From assembly GCA_022606425.2 (NCBI GenBank), contig JAHDVF020001307.1, forward strand, positions 186,001 through 250,000: a stretch of DNA of 64,000 nt. Direction: 5' to 3'. The position numbers and the translations under genes were made by a program. The notes beneath the pieces are model-generated. The model was not told where the DNA came from and did not search any database. It saw only the letters and a program-made list of their open reading frames with translations. Shown piece by piece: positions 38,701-50,700 of this stretch (position 1 is the first letter of the stretch; every line of letters begins with the position of its first letter). The DNA comes from Lepidostoma basale (Eukaryota > Arthropoda > Insecta > Trichoptera > Lepidostomatidae).

Positions 38701-41700
38701 TAAATTGCTAATTTGGAATAATCCACCGACATAATAAACACATTAACAAGTACGACCTAATATTGTATTTACACTAGTACACATATTTTTTTTAAAAAAG
38801 GCGCGGTGCGGTAAAAAAAGATTGGAAACCAATGATTTAGATCAATTTTATTACCCATGAGTATTTAAATGTGCCTAATTGCTGCCTATTATTTCAGGGG
38901 GGAAATACATGAAATTTTTCAATGCATATATTTTTCCGCTATGACACTTACGACGCTAATATATACACAAGTACGCATATTTTTTTCTAAAAAAAGGGGT
39001 GGTGCGTTATAAAAAGATTGGGAACCAATGATTAAGATCAATTTTATTACCCATAAGTACTTAAATGTACCTAATTGCTGCCTATTATTTCAGGGGAAAT
39101 ACATGAAATTTTTCAATGCACATATTTTTCCCATTATAAGGGCAACTCATGACAGATAAATAATATATATGTGAAATTTATCCTCTAGATCTACTCCCTT
39201 GAAAAGATATTTCGATCTTTCTTCTATATACGCCATACTTTGTGTTGTTATGATGGTTTATTTCTATTATTATTTTTTATAAATTTTGTATATGCAACAC
39301 TTATATAATATTTTAAAAAATAAAATTACATAGGCATTTTTCGGACAAACAGTCCTTCTTCAGAGATACATAATATTTTTAAAAATGTATCGTCATAATA
39401 TGTATCACTGAAGAAGGACTGTTTGTCCGAAACACGTCTGTGTAATTTTATTTTTTTAATATAAGTGTTGTATATACAAAGTATATAAAAAAGAAAAAGA
39501 GAAATACAAGATATTTCGATCGTTTATTTTATATATGAGGGTATTAGTTGCAAACCTAGCAAACTCCATCGTTAGATGTTTTGAGTAAATCGCAAAAAAC
39601 TGATACGCTAATAAAATGCGCTTTTTTACGATATTTATTTTTTTCATCTCAACCAGTCAGTATTTTAAAAGTAATCAGCCATGAAATAATCATCATTATG
39701 TTGATAATTAAAGTAAAATAATGAATTTCATTTTGGAGTTTGCCAGCTTTGCAACACTCAAGTGGAGGTTGCCATGTTTGCAACAAACCCTATATTTCAA
39801 TAGCAAAATTCTTCAGAATGAAGCCGAATTTGAAACTGAAAATCAATAAAAAATGTGTGCAAATGTATTATGAATAAGATCCAATTCATATCTCACTTTT
39901 GATTGTTGGTGGAGTTTGTCGGGTTTGCAAATAATACCCTCATATATCCTTTTTGAAAAAAATCTTATGTAATATTCTGCAGTCTTTTTATTTGTTTTAA
40001 AACAGACAAAAAAAATAGGAGATAAAAAAACAATTTCTTGGGGTTCGATAATATTGCTAATAGCCAGTTTAATAAAAAAAATCATCAAATAATACAAAAA
40101 TCCTCAATTTTGACGACCTTCGCGGTAGAGTGGCAAGAGCTCTGACTGCCATACCGTAGGTCCCGGGTTCGATTCCCGGCGATTGCAGTGTGGTTGTCAC
40201 ACTGTCTTTGGTCTGGTGTAGAATTCATGTGACAATAAAATGGCGATATATTATATTAGACATGGACCTATCACACGTCATGAGAATCAATATAATAGCT
40301 AAAACAAATTTTATACAGTAATTGGGTTCAAACGGCCTGTTTTTTTTATTTAGAAATAACGAGCATAATACTCGTATAATCTTATTTCTTGAAATTATAG
40401 TATGGTGCACTCAAAGCCATAACTGCAAATAGAAATATATCCACAGAAGCAAAGATGGCAGTACACAATGGAGTTCTAGTGCCAACCCTCATGTATGGAA
40501 GTGAAGCTTGGAACTGGCAAAAGAAATTGAATTGAGATCACTAAGAAGAATGTGCGGGAAAACTTTGTATGATAGAATACCGAACGATGAAATAAGAAAG
40601 AAATGTAAGGCAGATGACTGCATCATGGATAAAATTAAAAAAGGATCTCTGAGATGGCTTGGACATATGGAACGAATGGATGAGATTAGAAGTGTTAAAA
40701 AGTTGTAGACAAGCAGCGTGAGTTGAAAAAGAAGCCGAGGACGACCGAGGAAAACAAGGCATGACCAAATTAATCAATTACTAAAAGGCGGTCACATTTG
40801 AAGTCGGAATAATCTACGTGCGTGCATGGTACAATGTATAAATGTAAAGGAATCCCGAGAGGTATGCCAGGACAGAGCATTGTGGCGATCCATCCTCTCT
40901 GCCTACTCCTCTGGGGAAATGGCTAGTTAGTTAGTTAGTTAGTTTTCCTTAAAATTACAGTATTTATCTTAGCTTTGATCAATGTTATAGGTACCTACGT
41001 GTTAGATTCATAGTACATAAGTTATCTATGTTCTTACCCGCACAGAAAAATACTAATAGTATTTCATCTATGGTAAATGGCGGGTTCCTACCAAATTACG
41101 TATCGGAAAATGGAACGAAAAAATAAACGAACGCCGTATCGTGTCGGAACATTTGAAATTTGAAATTTCCGAGGCGCATAGCCGTTCTTGTCAACGAATT
41201 TACCGCCGAATAAGAAATAACTATGGTCGTATTATCCGTTAACGATCCGTCGGAGATTCGATGGCCCGTGAGCGTGGCGGGTAGCGTGATCCCTCCTATT
41301 AATGCCCCATAACCGTCGCTTGGTGGCCAATACACGGCCATCCTTTCTCGGGGGAAACGTTGGAACAATAATAAATACAATTAATAATATGAAGACTACA
41401 GGGGAAAAACAAGGAATGTCAGTAGAAGGTTAATTAGAATAAAGCTAATCAAAGTCTATATATTTCTTAGCAATTAGCAATCGATTATCTGGCTAGATTA
41501 GCCAGATAGTCGATGAAACACATGATTTTTGGATATGAAAATTTTACTGTGAATAGATACGTACAAATGCCGCTAGATGGCATTATTACATTTATTTTGA
41601 ATTTTAACTGACATTCCTTGTTTTTCCCCTGTAGTCTTCATTTGAGGGCTGATCATTAAATCAGAAGATTCATCCATCTTCATTCAGAAGATGGCAGCGA

Positions 41701-44700
41701 GCCTCCGAAACCGGTCGAAGACACAAACATCAGTGGATTTTAACTAAGACTAACTAACTAACTAACTAACCATCACGCCATCTCCCCGTAGGGGTAGGCA
41801 GAAAGAATGGACCACTACACAGTTCTGTCCTGACATACATTTCTGGATTCCTCTACATTCATACATCTTGTCATGAACGCACGTCGATTTCTCCGACTCC
41901 TCGCGAGACCGACATTTAATATTTGATTGATTTGATCGTGACACGTTTTCCTCGGCCTTCCTCTATGTCTAGCTCCGTTCACGTCGTTTACATATACCTT
42001 CTTCACCATTCTGTCTTCACCCATCTTAGCGACCCTTTCATTATTATGTTCATAACACTTTTATTCGCACCACATTCACTTCTTATACTCGTACTTGCAT
42101 TTGACACTCAATCATATACAGATTTATTTATTTATTTATTTTATTTATTTATTGTTATAAACGGAATATATTCCAATACATTATTTTCTTACAGACAATT
42201 TACTTAAATCTATGAACATTTTTAGAGCAACGGTAAAAATTAAGCCTAAGACGAGTTAAGTCTGTGCGTCTATGCAGGTAAGTATTGTAATAGGTTTTTT
42301 ATGAAAAAAGGACACTATTATAAATAAGAATACAGGTTTTAAAGATAGGACATAGTTAAAATTAAGAATACAGGTATAAGATTATTAACGGAGAAGTACA
42401 ATTATAAAACTAAGACTACAGGTAGGTATATAGATTATTTAAGGACTACAAAAAGATTACAAAGGACTCATTCAAATCGACATAGAAACAGAAGGTTCGA
42501 AAAATTACGTTCATTAATACTATGAACTAGTTTAAAAATAAAAATAAATTAAGGGTTTGGTAGAGGTCGATACTTTTTAAGTGAAGAAATAAAGGAATTT
42601 AGATTTATTCCAAAAAAATCTAAGTCATGACAAGAATTTGCCAGTCTAGTCATTCTCGGTATAGGTGCATTATATCCATAGTTGGTTTTATGTAGATTTT
42701 CGCGGAAAAGTTTAAAATTCCTTAAATTTCGGGTTGGTATATTAAATTTTATACTGTCGAGTAGACAGGGTGCATCAAAGTGTGAGTTTATAATTTTGAA
42801 AAAGGAGATTAAGTCATAATTACTTCTGCGATTAACTAGTGGTGAAATATTCAGTAGTGTTTCCAGGTCGGAGTAGGAATAGTCTTCTCTATCAAGTCTT
42901 AGCATTCGACCAATTTTCCTAAGAAAACGATGCTGTACGGACTCAATATTGGAGATGTGAATTTCATAGTATGGAGACCAGACTACTGATGCATATTCTA
43001 AGTGAGGACGAACTAAGGCACAATAGAGTGATTTAAGAGTGGATATGTTTTTGAAGTCGGAAGAAATTCTATTAATAAAGCCAAGAAGTTTATAGGATTT
43101 GTTGACAGCTAACTCAATATGTGAGGTGAAAGATAATTTGGAGTCTAGTGTAATTCCTAGGTCGCGTATGCAGGTTTCACTTGAGAGCTGTATATTGTCA
43201 ATGCTGTAAGGGTAGTTAATTGGAACATTTTTCCGAAAAAATCTCATAATTTTACATTTGCTTGTGTTTAATTTCAGGTCATTATGTACACACCACTCAT
43301 AAAATGAGATTAAGTCAGCTTGAAGAAGTAGACAATCTTCGGAAGTATTTATGACTTTAAGAATTTTGTTGTCATCCGCAAATAACCAGAATGAGGAATT
43401 ATTAATTGACTCATGTACATCATTAATAAATAGATTAAATAGTAAGGGAGCAAGGTGGGCTCCTTGAGGTACGCCAGAAGTTACAATTATAGGATTAGAC
43501 AGGAAGTTGTTGATTCGTACAATTTGTTTTCTGTTGTTGAGGTAAGATTTGATAAGTGAAAGAAATGGGTCTCTTATACCGAGCGCATGTAATTTAGAGA
43601 GAAGAATATGGTGATTGACTGTATCGAAGGCCTTGGAAAAGTCAGTGTAAATTACATCAAGTTGTTGACTTTGTTCAAGACCTTTTACGATATTATCAGT
43701 AAAAGAAAGAAGATTTGTTGTTGTCGATTTCTTGGATCTGAAGCCGTGTTGTTGATTGATAAGAATGTGAGTGAAAAGTGGTGTTATTTTGGCCGTTACA
43801 ATAGATTCAAATAATTTCGGGATATGTGACAAGATAGAAATAGGTCGATAGTTTTGGATATCCGCTTTGTTGCCAGTTTTGAATATGGGTTGAATATAAG
43901 ATAGCTTCCATTTTTCGGGAAATGTTCCGCTTGTGAGAGAGTAATTGAACAAAGTACAGAGAGGTTTACATAGAGTGCTTTTACATTTTTTGAGAATTAT
44001 TTCGGGAATCAAATCCGGTCCTGAGCAGGATTTACCTATGAGTGAGTTTAATTTGATGAGAACATCAGAGGGTTGTAACTGAAGGTGGTTTAAGTCAACT
44101 GTTTTATTATAGTTTATTACACGGTTATGGTTGTTTGTATTGATGGTATACACAGAAGAAAAATGAGATGCAAGAAGGTTGGATATATCTTGACCATTGG
44201 ATGCTTTAGTATCATTAAGAAACATATTTGAGGGTAGATTATTGTCCGTTCTTCTTTCGGCAACATAGTGCCAAAACTTTTTAGGATTAGAGTTTAATGT
44301 TTTTTCTGTTTCCTCTATATAGGAATTATGACATAACATGGATTCAATTTTACATTGCGATCGAAGATGAGAAAATTGTTTATAATAAGTTAAACGGCCA
44401 GTAGATTTGTACAATTTGTGGACTTTTTTTTTCTCGAATATTAATGTTTTAAGTTTTGAATTGAACCATTTGGGAAATTTAGGTGGAGAGAAAATCCTAG
44501 TAGGAATAAATTTTTCAATAGCCTGGGTGAGGATAGAATTAAAATATAGAAGGCTTTCATTAATATCATCTGTTTTGAAGTGGGAATTCCAATCTACTTG
44601 TTCGAGGAACTTATTCATTTCGAAATAATTACCATCGGTATATTTTTTATAAGAAGTGTTTTTTGAGCTAAGAGATTCAATTTTAGATGATGTTCGAAAT

Positions 44701-47700
44701 ATAAAAGAAAGGGGTGGGTGATATTTATCTATTGGCACAAGTATTTCGTCAGCTTCGTGCACTTGGATTGAAGGCATGTTACTAAAGATCAAGTCAAGAT
44801 ATGATCGAAGAATGTTGGGAATGAAATTTAATTGGAACATGTTCATATAGGCAAAGAAATTAGATATGAGTGTTGCCTGGGTTGATTGCTGTCCGGATAT
44901 TGTGGCACCTTTGTCGTCATTTGACCAAGATGTGTTTGGGAGGTTGAAGTCACCGCACATAACCGAGGAGTCGTGTTTGTTTTGCAGTGCTTTATCTACG
45001 ACTAATGTGTATGATTGATAAATCACTAAGGAGGAAGATGGGGGTATGTACACACAACCGACGGTGATCTTTTTCGAACCGACTGTGATACTAAGTATTA
45101 TAAGTTCATAATCCTCATTATGCATCTCCAGTACGAGACATGGGTATGTGTTTTTTACGCATATCATGACACCACCTCCCCTAGAGTCGTTTGCTCTATC
45201 GCAACGGTAAATGTTATAGCCAAATAGCCCCAGCTCTGATGAGGAGAGACCGCTTTTTAGCCAAGTTTCGGTCAGGAATATTATATCATACTGAGTAATA
45301 AGTATATTTTCTTGCAAAGTACTGATTTTCGTATTAAGTCCTCTGACATTTTGATAGTAGGCGTTAAAGCAGATCTCCTCCTCAAGACCGGTAGGATTTA
45401 GCAAAAAAAATTAATTTTTGATAGCTCTCGTTTGTCTGCAGCTTGACGCGCAGGACATTCAGGGGAGCCAGTGACATGACAAGCTGTTTTACGGAAAAAA
45501 GAGCATGTAGCACATTGAGGATTTCTGTCTTTTTTTGTACATGTGTCGCGGTTGTGACCAAGTTGGGCGCAGTGATGGCAAGTAGGTTGGTCAGCTGTGC
45601 AATTCTTCATGTGATGACCATACAGGTGGCACTTATTGCACTTCACGTTGTCGATCCAATCACGAATTCCGTGGAGTTGCCAATCTATGGCTAGGTTTTT
45701 CTTGGCAACAAGCGCATGACGTACCTTAGGTGGCACACTGTATATGTGCGTGCAGTTGCCCGTACGAGGACCAGACTTGTGGGAGAATTTTATTTTATTT
45801 TTAAGGTCACTTATGGTTAGGCCGGTTTCGGACGATGATTGGTGATGGATAGCATCGATGATGGTGTTCGAGTCCATGTCCTGCGACAGACCTCTAATGG
45901 CGATCCTGGGCTGGCGATGTTGCGGCACAGTAGCTTTGAGTCCAGCGTTAGCCAGGGCGGTGGAGTTGGCAAGCAGGGATGCTTCGGCTTCAGTGTGGGG
46001 GTGCACTACTATACCTCCATTTTTCATTTCTCGCACTCCCATCACCCGAACTCCAATAGAAGCAGGATTTATTGCCCTTTTCAGGGTCTCCAGCGTGATT
46101 GCAGTTTTTGGTTCATTGGAGAATACCATTACAGCGGGTCTTGGAGGGATGGCCGGAGATTTATTGGTGGTGATGAGTGGAGGAAAGGTCGAATTATCGG
46201 GATCAGTCAGTGCATGCCGCTGTTTGGTCTCTTGAGAGGGCTTGCCAGCCGTCTCTGCATAAGTGTTTCTGTTGATAAGCATTTTTTTTATATTTTCTAT
46301 GTCATTGGCAATTGAGTTGAGAGATGATTTTACATCCAGCGATTCATCCTTTTCATGAGATGTAGACGATTTTTCGCACACACTTGATATGTGCATCACC
46401 ATCTTTTGTACGGCATCGATGATGGAAGATTTTTGGTCTTTACTAAGAATGTTTGTGAGGGATAGTGTATTGTTAATAAATGTTTGAAGATCTAACACAT
46501 CCTTCACGCGCTCTACTGAAGACATCGATGCCATTTCGGTTGTTTGGCAACGTCGCGAGACCTTTTGACGAAATGCGGCTGGGACAGCAGGTAATAAGGT
46601 TGTAAAATGATGTGACAAAATGTCGTCTTGTGAAGTTCAAGTACACGGTTCGTTGTAGTTATAAAAAATTAAATACACTTTTTTGTCGTAAAACACATAC
46701 ATAAATTGAATCTAATGATTGAACACGCACTACACTTTAGCACATCACCGAAACTGAAATTAAACTATATAAAAGACTATTTAAATTAATATTTTTACTC
46801 GGAGCAACTTAAACACGACCGTCCAGTACGAAATGTGGAGAAAAAAAAAAGTTGAAAAAAAAAATTTATTACACATTCGTCTTAGAGATCTCATTTCTAC
46901 TGCATTTATTCTACTTTCATCCTTTCTTTGCCAGTTACATGCTTCGCTTCTATACATAAGGGTCGGCACAAAAACACCATTATGCACTGCCATAGACTTA
47001 ACCAATAACACTCAAAATACTAATAGCTCTGTAGTTTCCACATTCCATATGAGATCCTTTTCCTTTGTACAGAGGCATGATTACTTCTCCAGTCGAGTGG
47101 GGTATCTCTAACATTGGTTGAATAGTTTACATATCAATGCAGAAACTACTTCGCCAATATACTCGTACATTTCTAATTTTTTTTTTAATTCTCATTATTT
47201 GCAATGAACTTGAAATTTCAAATAACATCAATATTTTTCAAACCGACTAACTAACCATCACAGCGTCCTCCTGAAGGGGTGGGTAGAAATAATGGACTAC
47301 CACATTCATACATCGTGTCATGCACGCACGTCGATTTCTCCGGCTCCTCGCGTGGAATTAAACTATACTCGTATGTCTATTAAAGACATTTGTTTATAAT
47401 TATAATTTTTATTTTCGTGAGTATAATATACATGTTCAATAATTCGGTACCTATTTGGCAAAAGGTCCCGACTGCTTTTTATGAATTTTACAGAAGAGCA
47501 AAAATAAGATTTTTACATTATTTTGATTATTTATAAAAATGTTATTTGTCTTCCAAATTGTTCGTTTTAAATGTCAATTTACGTAGCATAACGTTATCTA
47601 CAAGATATTAGTAACTAAATAAATAAAAATACATATATTAAAAAAAAAGGGTTGAATGCAATTGTATATAAAAAAAATACATAATTTTTTTTTTATAAAA

Positions 47701-50700
47701 AAACTACAGCTCTAACGTTTTGTCAAAATATAAAGTGTGCAAAAATAATACTGATGGTATATTTAACTCAATTTCACAAAAAAACGCATCTGGGACCTTT
47801 TGCCAATTAAGTACCGAATTATAAACTAATACATTTTACTTAAAAACTATATAAAAACGAAATGTTCAACATTCAGTTTATATTTAATTTAGCGAGTATA
47901 AATTGTAGTAAATGGGGACGTCCGTCTGTGTTGTGCTATTTTCGCCCATAGCTGTCTGTGTGTATCGGATTACGGCGGGAAAACGGTGAAATTCGGCGTA
48001 AAAAATGTTCAGCGATACAGAGTGACGGGTCCGATGGCAGACAGTCGGTGCTAGCGTCCATAAAACAGAATTGGTTCCGCGACTGCTCCGACACGAGCGT
48101 GGAGGACACGCGAGACTACGAGATTAATGGGGGCGGGAAAAGTCACCTAAGCGGGGTACAAGGGGGGAGTGACACAACATGGCGTGTGTTTTCATGATAT
48201 CAAAATCGAAAGTGGTTTATTACGTATACTTAAAACAAATATGGATATATTATGAATAAACAATAAAATTAAAAAAAATGCAGATTTGCCATGACTTCAA
48301 CGCTTGTTTTTACTATAAACTAACTGACCCGGCGAACTTCGTACCGCCTCAGAATTAATAAATGCCGTGTTAACCTATTAGCTGAATTAAATTCAGTTCA
48401 AGAATCAATTGTATCTCAATAGAGACGAAGATGCAAATTGGAAACAGAATATGGTTGATCGAGGTGTTTACAGGACTTATGGCCTGTCATTGGTTGGGTT
48501 AAGCGCACGCTTTATGTAATACAACATTCCCCATTCTACCTTTTTTATTATGACCACCATGTCTGACAAATTTTTGGAAGTTGTATATATGTTAATCTGC
48601 AACACCACCCTTTGCATGGTAGTTTATTCAACCTACACACTAACGCCATTTATGAAGATTGTATTTTAAGCATTAAGCAGAAGATCTTTTTTACGCAATG
48701 TGAAAAGCTACCACCATTTAGCGCATTGCTAGAAATCGCCTGGAGGTGTCAATCCAATCTATATCTTCGTTTCTATTGAGATACAATTGATTCTTGAATT
48801 GATAGCCCGCAATGGGTGAAATCCAGTTGTTCGTCTACAAGTATTTATATACATTCAAAATGTTGTAAATTCAGTTATTTATTAAGTTCAATAATGTGGA
48901 AAAATCAAAATGAAAAGTAGTTGGATTAAATCGATATGAATGTAATTCACATGGCAGCAAGAGGTTTGCTTTATTGAAGTGAATCGAAATGACTCGCGTA
49001 GCATTATTGCATTACTTTCTGTTAAACTATTATATTTGCTGGATGGGATGGGGTCGATTTTTTCCGATGTTTTAATAGTTATTCTGCTATTCGGGACGGA
49101 GACAAATCCAACAAATCAAAGATCATCGAAATCGGTCCAGCCGTTCTTGAGTGATAATTGGTGTAACTAACACGACTTTGTTTTATATATATATTAGGTC
49201 CTTACATATGTTCCACCAGTTCCACCGTGGCACCAGTGCTGCAGAAACGGCTCGAAGGATTAATGATGTGTATGGCGACGGTTCCGCAAAAGAAAACACA
49301 GTGCGTTTTTGGTTCCAACGTTTTCGTTCTGGAAATTTCGACCTGCAGAACAAGCCCCGTGGACGGCCGGAGACCAAAGTTGATAATGAAGAATTGAAGG
49401 CTATTGTGGAAGCGGATCCATCGCAAACCACGTCCGAGTTAGCTGCAGGCTGCGGTGATAAAACTGTTTTAATCCACTTGAAGCGAATTGGGAAGGTGAA
49501 AAAGCCTGAAAGGTGGGTACCTCACGAATTGAGTGAAGCAAATCAACAAACGCGCGTTGACTGCTGCGTTGCATTACTCAACCGGCACAATAATGAAGGG
49601 ATTTTGAATCGAATCATTACCTGTGATGAAAAGTGGATTCTGTATGATAATCGGAAGCGCTCATCGCAATGGCTGAACCCTGCCGAACCAGCCAAACCAT
49701 GCCCTAAGCGAAAATTGACTCCAAAAAAGTGACTTGTGAGCGTTTGGTGGACTAGTGCTGGTGTCGTTCACTACAGCTTTCTTAAATCTGGCCAGACGAT
49801 TACGGCAGATGTCTATTGTCAGCAACTGCAAACCATGATGGAAAAGCTAGATGCTAAACAACCGAGGCTGGTTAATCGCTCTAGGCCACTGCTGCTTCAT
49901 GATAACGCTAGACCACACAGTGCAAAACAGACGGCTACCAAATTAGAAGAGCTTCAATTGGAATGTCTAAGACATCCACCGTACTCTCCGGACCTTGCCC
50001 TAACAGATTACTATTTTTTTCGAAATTTGGATAACTTCTTGCAAGGGAAAAAATTCAACTCCGATGGGGCAGTCCAAACCGACTTCAAAGATTTTATTGA
50101 TTCTCGTCCGAATGGTTTTTTTTAGTAAATGTATCGATGAACTACCTATGAGATGGCAAAAGTGCATAGATAGCAATGGTACATACTTTGATTAAATAAA
50201 TATATTATATTTAAAAAAATCAACTTTATGTTCCTCCCATACAAAACGCCAATTTCATATGTAAGGACCTAATAGATATATTTGTATTAACTATATAGAC
50301 CAATAATAACATATGGCGTCTAAGCAAGGGCAGACACAGTAAGGACCAAACAAGTTTTGGGGACTTTCGAGATGAAGACACTTAGAACGATAGCAGGCAA
50401 GACACTGAGAGATCGCGCGAGGAACACCAGAACAAGAGAGATATGTGAGGTTAAGGATATTATAAGATGGAGCAGACGGCGAAAAAGGGACTGGTACGGT
50501 CATGTTCAAAGAACGGACACCACCAGACTCCCCTAAATTGCATTACATAATCAGCCTTATGGGACTCGTCCTCGTGGAATACCTCCTAAAAGATGGAAGG
50601 ACAGCTAGGAGTCTACCTCACAGGAGGAGCAACACTCTGGAGAACAGACCACATAAGTCTACAACAAGGAAGAAGAAGAAGTAGAAGAAGGTTTTTCGTG

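Larger units (their letters stand above)
42121..46866 (-). mobile_element. Full-length two-ORF LINE (Jockey/CR1-like)
   Basis: A 4.75-kb element runs from a 5' leader (46619-46866) through ORF1 (46618-45398) and ORF2 to an (ATTT)n-type 3' tail at about 42121-42155. Both ORFs are uninterrupted. It sits inside family X copy 12, with ATTTATT at both borders as a possible target duplication. The leader has GGACG about 30 nt from its start, as expected of a downstream promoter element. Clade is judged only from motifs. Confidence 0.9.

Noticed and set aside
47958..48197. 79-residue frame in the GC-rich island
   Set aside because: No domain, no splice context and no conserved-looking motif; composition alone can produce it.
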